From NCBI GenBank assembly GCA_004557285.1, contig SFEK01000008.1, positions 1-26,600 of the forward strand: a stretch of DNA of 26,600 nucleotides, written 5' to 3'. How positions within the stretch are numbered: position 1 is the stretch's first letter; every line of letters begins with the position of its first letter. This document shows positions 14,011 through 22,844 of the stretch, one piece after another. The notes below the pieces were generated by a model. The model had not been told where the DNA came from, ran no database searches, and worked only from the letters and a program-made list of their open reading frames with translations. The DNA comes from Bacteroidales bacterium (GTDB lineage Bacteria; Bacteroidota; Bacteroidia; Bacteroidales; Bacteroidaceae). The position numbers were made by a program, and so were the translations under genes.

Positions 14011-15246
14011 ATGGCATTAATCAACGAACATTATCTCAAGCTCTCAAAGAACTACCTGTTTGCCGACATCGCCAAGAAGGTGAACGCCTTCAAGGTGTCT
14101 CATCCCAAGTCAGACGTCATCAGTCTCGGCATAGGCGATGTGACACGGCCGCTGTGTCCCGCTGTCATCGAGGCCATGCACAAGGCCGTGGACGACATGT
14201 CGGTGAAGGAACGTTTTCATGGCTACGGTCCCGAACAGGGCTATCTGTTTCTGCGTGAGGCCATCGTGAAGCACGATTTTCTGTCCAGAGGCATTCACCT
14301 CGACCCCAGCGAAATCTTTGTCAACGATGGTGCCAAGAGCGATACCGGCAACATCGGCGAGTTGGTGCGCTGGGACAACAGCATCGGTGTGACCGACCCC
14401 ATCTATCCCGTTTACATCGACTCTAACGTCATGTGCGGACGGGCCGGCAGCCAGACCGACGGCAAATGGAGCAATGTGACCTATATGCCTTGTTCTGAGG
14501 AAAACGGCTTCGTGCCCCAGATACCCGACCGCCGTGTGGATATCATCTACCTGTGCTATCCCAACAACCCCACAGGCACGGTGATCAGCAAGGAAGAACT
14601 CAAAAAATGGGTGAACTACGCCCTGAAAAACGACACGCTGATATTCTATGATGCTGCCTACGAAGCCTATATCCAGGACGATGACATCCCGCACTCCATC
14701 TACGAGATAAAGGGGGCCAAGAAGGTGGCCATCGAATTTCACAGCTACTCAAAGACGGCAGGCTTCACGGGCGTGAGGTGCGGTTACACCGTGGTGCCCA
14801 AGGAACTGACTGCTGTTACGCTCGACGGCAAGCAGCGTGTGCCCCTCAACCCCATGTGGGACCGCCGCCAGTGTACCAAGTTCAATGGCACCAGCTACAT
14901 CAGTCAGCGTGCAGCAGAAGCCATCTATACCCCAGAAGGCAAACAGCAGGTGCGCGAAACCATTCAATATTATATGGACAATGCCCGCATGATGCGCGAC
15001 ACGCTCATTCGTCTTGGTCTTAAGGTATATGGCGGAGAAAACGCACCCTATCTGTGGGTGAAGACCCCCGGCGGCACCGACAGTTGGAAATTCTTCGAGC
15101 AGATGCTCTACGGTGCACAGGTGGTATGTACGCCAGGTGTGGGCTTCGGGCCGAGCGGCGAGGGCTTTGTGCGCCTCACCTCGTTTGGAAACCACGAAGA
15201 CTGCGAGCGAGCCCTCTCAAGAATATCCACATGGATGAAAGGATAG
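14011..15246 (+). CDS. dapL: LL-diaminopimelate aminotransferase
   Basis: This 411-residue fold-type I PLP enzyme converts tetrahydrodipicolinate and glutamate directly to LL-diaminopimelate, bypassing the succinyl or acetyl branches. The N-terminal NYLFADIAKKV and GIGDVTRPL segments are characteristic of DapL rather than general aspartate aminotransferases. PNNPTGT (185-191) and the PLP lysine Lys248 in HSYSKTAGFTG are intact. The length is the DapL norm (about 410). It lies between dapF (35 bases upstream) and glnN (80 bases downstream), suggesting one transcript. The amino donor is glutamate, which ties it to the neighbouring glutamine synthetase. Confidence 0.96.
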   Translation: MALINEHYLKLSKNYLFADIAKKVNAFKVSHPKSDVISLGIGDVTRPLCPAVIEAMHKAVDDMSVKERFHGYGPEQGYLFLREAIVKHDFLSRGIHLDPSEIFVNDGAKSDTGNIGELVRWDNSIGVTDPIYPVYIDSNVMCGRAGSQTDGKWSNVTYMPCSEENGFVPQIPDRRVDIIYLCYPNNPTGTVISKEELKKWVNYALKNDTLIFYDAAYEAYIQDDDIPHSIYEIKGAKKVAIEFHSYSKTAGFTGVRCGYTVVPKELTAVTLDGKQRVPLNPMWDRRQCTKFNGTSYISQRAAEAIYTPEGKQQVRETIQYYMDNARMMRDTLIRLGLKVYGGENAPYLWVKTPGGTDSWKFFEQMLYGAQVVCTPGVGFGPSGEGFVRLTSFGNHEDCERALSRISTWMKG

Positions 15247-15326
15247 TAGGGGCGGTGCCGGTCGATAAACATACTTTAAGGTAAGTAGAAAAGGATAACA
15301 CAAACGATTAACATAACAAAGAAACG

Positions 15327-17516
15327 ATGACAAACTTAAGATTTCAGGTTGTAGAGGAGGCTTTCAAGAAAAAGCCCGTAGAAGTGATTCCCCCAGTGGA
15401 GCGTCCGTCAGAATATTACGGAAAGAATGTGTTCAACCGTGCCAAGATGTACAAATATCTGCCGGCTGACATTTATGACAAACTGGTTGACGTGATTGAC
15501 AATGGCGCACGTCTCGACCGCTCGATTGCCGACGGTGTGGCTGCCGGCATCAGGCAGTGGGCCGAGGAAAACGGTGTGACACACTACACCCACTGGTTCC
15601 AGCCCCTCACCGAAGGCACCGCCGAAAAGCATGATGCCTTTATCGAGCACGATGGAAAGGGTGGCATGATCGAGGAGTTTTCCGGCAAACTGCTTGTGCA
15701 GCAGGAACCCGACGCCAGCTCGTTCCCCAGCGGCGGCATACGCAACACCTTCGAGGCAAGAGGCTATTCGGCCTGGGACCCCACATCGCCCGTGTTCATC
15801 ATGGACGACACCCTCTGCATCCCCACCATCTTCATTTCATATACAGGCGAAGCCCTCGACTACAAGGCTCCCCTGCTGCGTGCCCAGCATGCTGTCAACG
15901 TGGCTGCCACCGAGGTGTGCCACTATTTTGACCAGAGCGTGAAAAAGGTGACCTGCAACCTGGGATGGGAACAGGAATACTTCCTTGTTGATGAAGGGCT
16001 CTATTGCGCACGCCCCGACCTGATGCTCACGGGCCGTACGCTGATGGGGCACGACTCCGCCAAGAACCAGCAGATGGACGACCATTACTTCGGCACCATC
16101 CCCGACCGTGTGCAGGCTTTCATGAAAGACCTGGAGATACAGGCTCTCGAGCTTTCAATCCCCTGCAAGACCCGCCACAACGAGGTGGCTCCCAACCAGT
16201 TTGAGATTGCTCCTATCTACGAGGAAGTCAACCTGGCCGTTGACCACAACATGCTGCTCATGTCGCTGATGAAGAAGGTGGCCCGCAAACACGGATTCCG
16301 CGTGCTGCTCCACGAGAAGCCCTTTGCCGGCATCAACGGTTCGGGCAAGCACAACAACTGGAGCCTCTCTACCGACAATGGCGTGCTGCTCTATGCCCCC
16401 GGCAAGACTCCCGAAGACAACCTGCGCTTCGTCACTTTCATCGTGGAAACATTGATGGGCCTCTATCGCCACAACGGTCTGATCAAGGCTTCCATCATGA
16501 GTGCCACCAACGCTCATCGCCTGGGAGCCAACGAAGCTCCTCCAGCCATCATCTCATCGTTCCTTGGCACGCAGCTCACCGAACTGCTTGACCATATCGA
16601 GAATAGCAACAACGACAACCTCTTTGCCATGGCCGGCAAGCAGGGCATGAAGCTCGACATCCCCGAAATTCCCGAACTGCTTATCGACAATACCGACCGC
16701 AACCGCACCTCTCCATTCGCCTTCACTGGCAACCGCTTCGAGTTCCGTGCCGTGGGCAGCGAGGCCAACTGTGCGTCGGCTATGATAGCCCTCAACACTG
16801 CCGTGGCTGAGGCACTCACCCTCTTCAAACAGCGCGTGGATGCGCTCATCGCCGAGGGACAGACACCCACCAGCGCAATCATCAACGTGCTGCGTGAAGA
16901 CATCAAGACCTGCAAGCCTATCCGTTTCGACGGCAACGGCTATTCTGACGAGTGGGTGGAAGAAGCCAAGAAGAGAGGACTTGACTGTGAGACTAGCTGC
17001 CCTGTCATCTTCGACAACTACCTCAGCCCTGAATCCATCACCATGTTTGAGCAACTCAACGTGATGACCCGCAAGGAACTGGAAGCCCGCAACGAGGTGA
17101 AATGGGACACTTACACCAAGCGCATACAGATAGAGGCACGAGTGATGGGCGATCTCACCATGAACCACATCATCCCCGTGGCCACCCATTACCAAAGCCA
17201 GTTGGCCAAGAACGTGCACAACATGCGCAACATCTTCCCCGCCGAGAAAATCGACCGTCTGTGTGGCCGCAACATGAAGATCATCGAAGAGATTGCCGAG
17301 CGCATACAGATCATCGAGCAAGGGGTGGAAGACTTGGTTGAAGCCCGCAAGGTGGCCAACAAGATAGAAAACGAGCGTGAGAAGGCCGTGGCCTATCACG
17401 ACACCGTAGCCCCCAAGATGGAGGAAATACGCTACCATATCGACAAATTGGAACTGATTGTAGCCGACGAGCTTTGGACACTGCCCAAATATCGTGAGCT
17501 GCTGTTCATCAGATAA
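15327..17516 (+). CDS. glnN: Type III glutamine synthetase
   Basis: This 729-residue cytosolic enzyme makes glutamine from glutamate, ammonia and ATP. The length is diagnostic of GSIII, against about 470 for GSI. The N-terminal GSIII-specific region is present (VFNRAKMYKYL, HYTHWFQPLTEGTAEKHDAF). Catalytic-core segments follow: WEQEYFLVD near 213, NQFEIAPIYEE near 290, GSGKHNNWSLST near 337, and NRFEFRAVGSEAN near 470. The C-terminal 200 residues form the extra helical region of this class. The gene follows dapL after 80 bases. That gap may hold its own promoter, but I see no good -7 box, so read-through from dapF is likely. GSIII is a common or sole glutamine synthetase in Bacteroidales, so this may be the main ammonia-assimilating enzyme. 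Confidence 0.96.
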   Translation: MTNLRFQVVEEAFKKKPVEVIPPVERPSEYYGKNVFNRAKMYKYLPADIYDKLVDVIDNGARLDRSIADGVAAGIRQWAEENGVTHYTHWFQPLTEGTAEKHDAFIEHDGKGGMIEEFSGKLLVQQEPDASSFPSGGIRNTFEARGYSAWDPTSPVFIMDDTLCIPTIFISYTGEALDYKAPLLRAQHAVNVAATEVCHYFDQSVKKVTCNLGWEQEYFLVDEGLYCARPDLMLTGRTLMGHDSAKNQQMDDHYFGTIPDRVQAFMKDLEIQALELSIPCKTRHNEVAPNQFEIAPIYEEVNLAVDHNMLLMSLMKKVARKHGFRVLLHEKPFAGINGSGKHNNWSLSTDNGVLLYAPGKTPEDNLRFVTFIVETLMGLYRHNGLIKASIMSATNAHRLGANEAPPAIISSFLGTQLTELLDHIENSNNDNLFAMAGKQGMKLDIPEIPELLIDNTDRNRTSPFAFTGNRFEFRAVGSEANCASAMIALNTAVAEALTLFKQRVDALIAEGQTPTSAIINVLREDIKTCKPIRFDGNGYSDEWVEEAKKRGLDCETSCPVIFDNYLSPESITMFEQLNVMTRKELEARNEVKWDTYTKRIQIEARVMGDLTMNHIIPVATHYQSQLAKNVHNMRNIFPAEKIDRLCGRNMKIIEEIAERIQIIEQGVEDLVEARKVANKIENEREKAVAYHDTVAPKMEEIRYHIDKLELIVADELWTLPKYRELLFIR

Positions 17517-17548
17517 CGAATTTCTTTTATTGGTTGTTTAAGTTTGAA

Positions 17549-17580
17549 AGGGCTGTACCGTTGTGAAACGCTGCAGCCCT
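17549..17580. terminator. Hairpin terminator between converging glnN and CPBP genes
   Basis: agggctg (17549-17555) pairs with cagccct (17574-17580), extendable by a U-G and an A-U pair around a loop of 13-14 bases. It is followed by GTTTGTGTT on the plus strand and TTTCAAACTT on the minus strand. It lies 32 bases past the glnN stop and 20 bases past the CPBP stop, so it may serve both directions. Confidence 0.65.
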
Positions 17581-17600
17581 GTTTGTGTTCTCAATTTCCG

Positions 17601-18407
17601 TTATCCTTTCTTCATCCGCAGATGCAACTGATAAAGTGCGGGCACAAGAATGAACATCGAAAAGAGCAATGCCAGCATCATTCGTCCCTGGTCGTTGCCC
17701 AACAGCTGTTGCAACTCCATGTCGGCAGACCAGGGAAAAAGTCTGGCAGTCACAAACACCACCGTGTTGTTGACCCAATGCACCAGCACGCCCGGCAATA
17801 TGCTGCCCGTGCGTACAAACATCCAGCCCAGCAGCAGGCCCATCAGCAATGCATGGGGCATCTGGGCCGGATTGGCATGGGCCAGGGCAAAACATATGGC
17901 AGAGATGCCGATGGCCAACCACGGATGCATCTGGCGCTGCAGCAGAGCGCGGAGGATGGCACCACGAAACACCAGTTCCTCAACCAGCGGGGCCAACAGG
18001 CACAGCACAAAGTAGCCATAGTCGTTGGCCAGCAGCTGGCGCATGATGGCCTCAGTGCTGTCGGGCAGTTTGGGCAGCAGTTGCTGCAGCCACAGCGAAG
18101 GAACAATTGTGCCCAAGGCTGCCACGGCACACCAGAAAAACACGCCCCACGGACGGCTTCTGAGATAGTTGCGCGACAGGACAGCCCAACGGCAGCCCAG
18201 AAACACAGCCAATACGGTGATGCTATACACCCCGCTGGCCGTAATCATCATCGGGGCATCAAGGGGGAGTGTCGTCTTGCTGGCAAACATGGCCGTCACA
18301 TCGGCAAAGGACGAGCCTGCCGACATGAGCCATACCGCAAACGTGGCCCATTGCAGCGTAAAGTTCAGCGCAATGAACGCGAAAAAATATGTCAATGCTT
18401 TTTTCAT
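17601..18407 (-). CDS. CPBP-family intramembrane metalloprotease (CAAX protease-like)
   Basis: This 268-residue protein has several hydrophobic helices. The three catalytic motifs of the CPBP (Abi/CAAX protease-like) family are intact: Glu143-Glu144 with Arg148 in EELVFRG, His177 in FALAHANP, and His210 with Asn213/Asn214 in HWVNN. These residues form a glutamate-protease-type active site within the membrane. The bacterial substrates are mostly unknown; some members confer bacteriocin immunity or process peptides. It is the last gene of the ATPase-HAD-ribF-CPBP operon, 19 bases after ribF. Nothing nearby suggests a bacteriocin locus, so I assign no specific substrate. Confidence 0.88.
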   Translation of the reverse strand: MKKALTYFFAFIALNFTLQWATFAVWLMSAGSSFADVTAMFASKTTLPLDAPMMITASGVYSITVLAVFLGCRWAVLSRNYLRSRPWGVFFWCAVAALGTIVPSLWLQQLLPKLPDSTEAIMRQLLANDYGYFVLCLLAPLVEELVFRGAILRALLQRQMHPWLAIGISAICFALAHANPAQMPHALLMGLLLGWMFVRTGSILPGVLVHWVNNTVVFVTARLFPWSADMELQQLLGNDQGRMMLALLFSMFILVPALYQLHLRMKKG

Positions 18408-18426
18408 GTCGTATAGAGCTTCGGTT

Positions 18427-19368
18427 CTACTTGTATTTGTTCAGAATGAAGAGAGCCGCTTCGCGGTCCTGGTCGAGTTGTGCCGCAAGCTTTGCGGACG
18501 AACTGAATTTCATCTCGTCGCGCAGCCGCCTGACAAATTCTACAGTCACCTGGCGACCATAGATGTCGCTGTCGAAGTCGAAGATGTTTACCTCCAGCGT
18601 GCGGTGTGCGCCATGGTAGGTGGGGCGCCGGCCGATGTTCATCATGCCGTTGTGGATGGTGCTCATGCCGCTCACATGCACACGCACGGCGTAGGCACCG
18701 CCCATGGGCACCAGTTTGTCGTCGTCGTCAATCTGCAGGTTGGCGGTGGGAAACCCTATCGTGTGCCCCACGCCCTCGCCGTGCACAACCGTGCCCGAGA
18801 TGAAATAACAACGGCCGAGACATTTCGCCGCGTCCTCTACCATGCCCTTGTTGAGCAGGCTCCTGACGACCGACGAGCTCACTTTGACCTGGTTGTAGGC
18901 ATAGGTGTCGCCCTTGATCACCTCTATACCCAATTGTCTGCCATACGCCGCATATTGCTCAAATCCCTCGTTCTTGTTGTGGCCAAAACGGTTGTCGTAG
19001 CCCATCACCAGCGTGCGCACCTGAAGCCTTTCGGCCAGTATCTTCTTCATGAAGTCGAAGGCAGGCATGGCAGCCATTTCGCGGGTGAAGCGCAGCACCA
19101 CACACACCTCGATGTCGGTGAGCGAGAGCAGTTTCAGCTTCTCTTCAGTGGTGGTGAGCAACTGGGGCTGTCCGTCGCCGGCCACCACCTTGCGTGGATG
19201 AGTGTCGAACGTGATGGCCATAGATTTCAGACCAGGCGAAGAATTGGAAATTACCGACACGTCGTTGAGCAGATGTTTATGCCCGCAGTGCACACCATCG
19301 AAAAACCCGATAGTGGCCACGCATGGCATGAAGCCTGCACTGTCATCGTCCAGATATATTGTTTTCAT
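18427..19368 (-). CDS. ribF: Bifunctional riboflavin kinase/FMN adenylyltransferase
   Basis: This 313-residue cytosolic enzyme converts riboflavin to FMN and then FAD. The N-terminal nucleotidyltransferase domain has GFFDGVHCGHKHLL (about 22-35) with the HxGH-like motif, and VMGYDNRFGHNKN. The C-terminal flavokinase domain has GEGVGHTIGFPTANL with the PTAN motif. The start is the ATG at 19368; one codon upstream is an in-frame TTG (19371) that gives the less likely MM start. It follows the HAD gene by 20 bases and precedes the CPBP gene by 19. No FMN riboswitch is expected or seen inside this operon. Confidence 0.95.
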   Translation of the reverse strand: MKTIYLDDDSAGFMPCVATIGFFDGVHCGHKHLLNDVSVISNSSPGLKSMAITFDTHPRKVVAGDGQPQLLTTTEEKLKLLSLTDIEVCVVLRFTREMAAMPAFDFMKKILAERLQVRTLVMGYDNRFGHNKNEGFEQYAAYGRQLGIEVIKGDTYAYNQVKVSSSVVRSLLNKGMVEDAAKCLGRCYFISGTVVHGEGVGHTIGFPTANLQIDDDDKLVPMGGAYAVRVHVSGMSTIHNGMMNIGRRPTYHGAHRTLEVNIFDFDSDIYGRQVTVEFVRRLRDEMKFSSSAKLAAQLDQDREAALFILNKYK

Positions 19369-19388
19369 CAAATCTCACTTTACATGGT

Positions 19389-20006
19389 TCATAATTTGTC
19401 TGTCCAGTCATCCCCTGCGGGAGAGAGCAACACCTGAATGCCCAAGTCGCGGGCAGCGGCGCAGTTGGCCGGCGAATCATCAATAAAGAGCGTCTCGGCA
19501 GCCACAATCCCCGCATCGTGCAGCATGGTGGTGAATATTTTGTGGTCGGGCTTCACCAGGTGCATCCTGTAGGAGAGAAAGATACGTTCGAAATAATCCT
19601 CCACGCCAAATCCCTGATAAGGGAAGAAGCAATCCACGGCCTTTTGCCAGTGTATCTCGTTGGTGTTGCTCAGCAGAAACAGGCGGTATTGCTGGCGCAG
19701 ACGGAGCAAGGCCTCGATGCGTCTGGCCGGAATGCCCGTGAGCAGCGAAGCCCATGCAGCACAGATGTCTTCGTCGGAAACTCTGCAACAGGGCGACTTG
19801 CGCCTCACCTCCGCACAAAATTCCGCCACACTGCTTCTGCCGGTCTCCAGGTCGTGAAACAGGTCTTCCTGCCGGCATTCATCCACATACACCGAGATGG
19901 GGGCTGCACCGATGGTATTGAACGCATCAATGCAGCGCTGCTTGTCCAGATCGACGAGCACACAGCCAAAATCGAAAACGATGTTCTTTATCCCCTGCAT
20001 ACCCAT
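19389..20006 (-). CDS. HAD-superfamily hydrolase, YihX-like phosphatase
   Basis: This 205-residue protein has the four HAD motifs: nucleophile Asp12 in VFDFGCVLVDLD, SNTN (motif II), Lys in LVKPDHKIF (motif III) and FIDDSPANCAAA (motif IV). Motif I is DxG rather than DxD, as in the YihX and epoxide-hydrolase-N-terminal-like subgroup. The helical cap is short, between motifs I and II. It probably dephosphorylates a small sugar phosphate or nucleotide. Its start lies inside the end of the ATPase gene (19-base overlap from 20006, or 13 from the alternative ATG at 20000), suggesting translational coupling. The adjacent ribF raises the possibility of a flavin-pathway phosphatase, but that is only context. 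Confidence 0.85.
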   Translation of the reverse strand: MGMQGIKNIVFDFGCVLVDLDKQRCIDAFNTIGAAPISVYVDECRQEDLFHDLETGRSSVAEFCAEVRRKSPCCRVSDEDICAAWASLLTGIPARRIEALLRLRQQYRLFLLSNTNEIHWQKAVDCFFPYQGFGVEDYFERIFLSYRMHLVKPDHKIFTTMLHDAGIVAAETLFIDDSPANCAAARDLGIQVLLSPAGDDWTDKL

Positions 20007-22597
20007 TTTTTCAACAGTCTGTACAGTTCACCCAGCCACAACACCATCGAGGTGGCAAGCACAATCTTCATCCAAACCGATGCCGGCAACGGGCATGTGC
20101 GGAACATGTCGCCACCAAAGGTCACAATCAGCCATTGGCCGGCCAGCACCAGCAGCAGCACGGCCAGCAGACCGCCGTCGTGGCGCATGGCGTGGAATGA
20201 TGAGTGTGAAGAGGCAAAAGCCTTGGCGTTGAACAGGTTCCAGAACTGCAACATCACAAACGAGGTGAAGAATATGGTTTGTTCCATACGCCCTATGCCG
20301 CTCTCGCTGTTCTTGTACACCACCAGCATGGTAAACAATGCGGCGAAGAAGCACAGACCTATGCCGATGATGCCATGCGCCATGCCCTTGGTGATGATGA
20401 AGTCGGAAAGTCGGCGCGGCTTGTCGGCCATCACCTCGGCAGAGGGAGGCAACGATGCCAGTGCCAGGGCAGCAAAGGTGTCCATGATGAGGTTGACCCA
20501 CAATATCTGGGTGACGGTGAGGGGCAGGTCGGTGCCGATCATCGCCCCGCCCAGCACGAGCAGCAATGCCGTGACGTTGACAATCAGCTGGAAATACAAG
20601 AAACGCTGGATGTTGCGATAGAGCGAGCGCCCCCACATCACGGCGTTGACGATGCTGCGGAACGAGTCGTCGATGAGCGTCATGTCGCTGGCCTCTTTGG
20701 CCACCGATGTGCCCGAGCCGAGCGACAGACCCACATGGGCATGGTGCAGGGCAGGAGCGTCGTTGGTGCCGTCGCCCGTCACTGCCACCACCTCACCACG
20801 TTTCTGAAGGAGGTTCACCAAGCGTTGCTTGTCCGAGGGGCGGGCACGGCTCATCACCTTCAGCACAGCCACACGCTTGTAGGCCTCCTCATCGCTGAGG
20901 GCGGCAAAGTCAGTACCCGTAATCTGCGCCTCAGCCGGGGTGTCGTCGGTCCATGCGCCGATTTGTCGGGCAATCTCCGTGGCAGTGGCAGAAGTGTCGC
21001 CGGTAACAATCTTTACCTGAATGCCGGCATCCACACAGGCCTTGACGGCATCGGGCACATCAGTCCTGATGGGGTCGCTGATGGCCGCCATGCCTTGGAA
21101 GGTGAGACCCGAATCCTCCGAAAGATGAGCCGCATCCACCTGCTCGCCGTCTTCAAGCTGTCGGCAGGCAAAGGCCAGGGTGCGCATGGCCTGGTTTTGG
21201 AACCCCACCAGACGGGTGCGTATTTTCTGCAGGCTGTCCTCGTCGAGGTGGCAGAACGTGGTGACCATCTCAGGGGCACCCTTCACGAACAGCCATCTGT
21301 TGCCGTCGATGCGGGCAATGGAGGCCATGTATTTGCGCTCGGTAGAGAAGGGCAGTTGGTATTCAAGTTCCTTTTCCTGTCGCAGCTGGCGGTAGTCCTG
21401 TCCATTTTTGTTCATCCACAGCAGCAGGGCGATTTCTGTGGGGTTGCCTATTCCCTTGTCGCCGCTCTCGTCCAGATTGGCGGTGGTGTTCATGGCTATG
21501 GCCTTGTCCAGCAGCGGCTGCTCGCCCCAGGCCACCATTTCGGCCACCTGCATTTTGTTCTGGGTCAAGGTGCCCGTCTTGTCGGTGCAGATCACGGTCA
21601 CCGCCCCCATGGTTTCGCAGGCATGGAGCTTGCGCACCAGGTTGTTGTTCTTGAGCATACGGCGCATGTTGAGTGCAAGGCTCAGGGTCACGGCCATGGG
21701 CATACCCTCGGGCACAGACATCACGATCAGCGTGACGGCCATCATGAAATATTTCAGCACCGTTTCAGCCATTCTCAGCCAATCGCCCGAATGCCACACC
21801 CCATGGGTATCCATCAGGATATCACGGCCGAGGAACACCACAAAGGCCGCCACACTGATGGCGACACCAAACTTGCTGATGAGCTTGGCCAGCTTGTCGA
21901 GCTGGATGTTCAGCGGAGTCTTCACCGATGTCATTTCGGTGCTGCTCTTGGCCACCTGTCCAATTTCCGTGGCATCACCCACGGCAGTGACCAGATATAA
22001 GCCACGTCCGTTCATCACCATCGAGCCTCGCAGCACTTTGTTTGAAGCGTAGGTAGCCTCTGCATCGTTCAGTGCAGGGTCGGCATGCTTGCTGACGATA
22101 GGTTCACCCGTGAGCGACGATTCGTCGATCTGCAAGTCTACACTCTCATAGAGCGTGCCGTCGGCAGGAATCTCGTCGCCCGTCTCGATGATCACCACAT
22201 CGCCCACGACCACATCCTTGCGAGCCACTTCCACCACATGTCCGCCGCGGCGCACTTTCACCGGTTGTTCTTCGCCCAGTGCAGTCAGCACGTTGAATTT
22301 GCGTGCAGCATCCATCTCAAACCAGAAGCCCACCGTGGTGGCCAGCACAATGGCAAGGATGATGCCGATGGTTTCCACATATTCGCCTTCGATGGCTGCG
22401 AGCCCCAGCGAGACGAGCGCAGCCAGCACCAGTATTCTGATGATGGGGTCGTTGTATTTTTCCAGATACAGTTTCCACAGCGGAGTACGTTTAGGAGGAG
22501 TCAATGTGTTCTCGCCATGTTCAATTCTGCTTTTTTCCACTTCATGTGCTTGGAGCCCGTCGGGGTTGTCAAGCTGCATGTTTACTTCGTTACTCAT
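19988..22597 (-). CDS. PMCA-type calcium-translocating P-type ATPase
   Basis: This 869-residue inner-membrane pump belongs to the P2 ATPases. The N-terminal helices 1-2 lie near 55-95. The actuator domain carries DESSLTGEP (158-166) in place of the TGES loop. Helix 4 has VPEGMP with Glu297 in the ion site. The phosphorylation motif is DKTGT with Asp339. The nucleotide-binding and hinge motifs include KGAPEM and TGDGTNDAPAL. Helix 6 has NLIMDT, with the Asn and Asp ligands expected for calcium. It should export Ca2+ (or possibly Mn2+) at the cost of ATP. It is first in an operon with HAD, ribF and CPBP genes and has a near-perfect promoter. The calcium assignment rests on PEGMP and NLIMDT; the physiological ion is not proven. 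Confidence 0.92.
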   Translation of the reverse strand: MSNEVNMQLDNPDGLQAHEVEKSRIEHGENTLTPPKRTPLWKLYLEKYNDPIIRILVLAALVSLGLAAIEGEYVETIGIILAIVLATTVGFWFEMDAARKFNVLTALGEEQPVKVRRGGHVVEVARKDVVVGDVVIIETGDEIPADGTLYESVDLQIDESSLTGEPIVSKHADPALNDAEATYASNKVLRGSMVMNGRGLYLVTAVGDATEIGQVAKSSTEMTSVKTPLNIQLDKLAKLISKFGVAISVAAFVVFLGRDILMDTHGVWHSGDWLRMAETVLKYFMMAVTLIVMSVPEGMPMAVTLSLALNMRRMLKNNNLVRKLHACETMGAVTVICTDKTGTLTQNKMQVAEMVAWGEQPLLDKAIAMNTTANLDESGDKGIGNPTEIALLLWMNKNGQDYRQLRQEKELEYQLPFSTERKYMASIARIDGNRWLFVKGAPEMVTTFCHLDEDSLQKIRTRLVGFQNQAMRTLAFACRQLEDGEQVDAAHLSEDSGLTFQGMAAISDPIRTDVPDAVKACVDAGIQVKIVTGDTSATATEIARQIGAWTDDTPAEAQITGTDFAALSDEEAYKRVAVLKVMSRARPSDKQRLVNLLQKRGEVVAVTGDGTNDAPALHHAHVGLSLGSGTSVAKEASDMTLIDDSFRSIVNAVMWGRSLYRNIQRFLYFQLIVNVTALLLVLGGAMIGTDLPLTVTQILWVNLIMDTFAALALASLPPSAEVMADKPRRLSDFIITKGMAHGIIGIGLCFFAALFTMLVVYKNSESGIGRMEQTIFFTSFVMLQFWNLFNAKAFASSHSSFHAMRHDGGLLAVLLLVLAGQWLIVTFGGDMFRTCPLPASVWMKIVLATSMVLWLGELYRLLKKWVCRG

Positions 22598-22642
22598 AAC
22601 AATATAAGATGTTTATGAAATATGTATTCGCTTATTTGGTTG

Positions 22643-22673
22643 CAAAGATAGTGCAAACGAGTGAAATGGCAAA
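22643..22673 (-). promoter_or_regulatory. Consensus promoter of the ATPase-HAD-ribF-CPBP operon
   Basis: The minus strand reads TTTG (22670-22673), exactly 19 bases, then TATCTTTG (22643-22650). This is the full TTTG-N19-TAnnTTTG consensus. It predicts a leader of about 40 bases before the ATG at 22597. The promoter lies inside palindromic repeat unit A. Confidence 0.8.
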
Positions 22674-22716
22674 GTAAAACTTGTTTTTCTTTGCATTTCC
22701 GAGTGCAGCCTATCTT
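22645..22716. repeat. Palindromic repeat unit A
   Basis: The left arm (aagatag, then cgagtg, then gcaaag) is repeated in inverted order in the right arm (ctttgcattt, then cgagtgcagc, then ctatctt). This gives an imperfect inverted repeat with arms of about 28-30 bases. The core gcaaacgagtg and ccgagtgcagc are shared with unit B. The ATPase promoter overlaps its left arm. Confidence 0.7.
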
Positions 22717-22725
22717 ATTCAGAAT

Positions 22726-22780
22726 TTTTGCAAACGAGTGCAATGAAAGTTTACTTTCAGATTGCCGAGTGCAGCTAAAA
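22726..22780. repeat. Palindromic repeat unit B
   Basis: It starts ttttgcaaacgagtgcaat and ends ccgagtgcagctaaaa, so it shares gcaaacgagtg and ccgagtgcagc with unit A in the same order. At its centre is the perfect palindrome tgaaagt-tt-actttca (22744-22759). Confidence 0.7.
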
Positions 22781-22784
22781 TTTA

Positions 22785-22844
22785 TGTAAAGATAGTGCAA
22801 ACCGAAGACAATGCACAATCTGCAAAGATAAGAATTGCAGATTG
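22785..22844. repeat. Palindromic repeat unit C
   Basis: It begins with taaagatagtgcaaac, which repeats the aaagatagtgcaaac of unit A. It ends with a perfect 10-bp inverted repeat: caatctgcaa (22816-22825) and ttgcagattg (22835-22844) around 9 bases. A further caaagata (22823-22830) gives another minus-strand TATCTTTG. Its right arm abuts the serine acetyltransferase relic. Confidence 0.6.

Noticed and set aside
16554..17438. Minus-strand open frame (294 residues) opposite glnN
   Set aside because: It is antisense to the conserved core of a type III glutamine synthetase and has no independent start or family features.
19369..19371. TTG start for ribF
   Set aside because: An ATG follows immediately at 19368 and gives the normal MKTIYL start.
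18169..19437. Plus-strand open frame (422 residues) opposite ribF and part of the CPBP gene
   Set aside because: It is antisense to two genes with conserved catalytic motifs and has no recognisable domain or signal.
20279..22000. Long plus-strand open frame (573 residues) opposite the calcium ATPase
   Set aside because: It is antisense to a clear P-type ATPase with all motifs intact. Its His/Gly/Gln-rich composition is typical of the reverse frame of GC-rich Bacteroidales genes.
22645..22844. CRISPR array
   Set aside because: The repeated segments are imperfect, unequally spaced and palindromic, with no regular spacers and no cas genes nearby.
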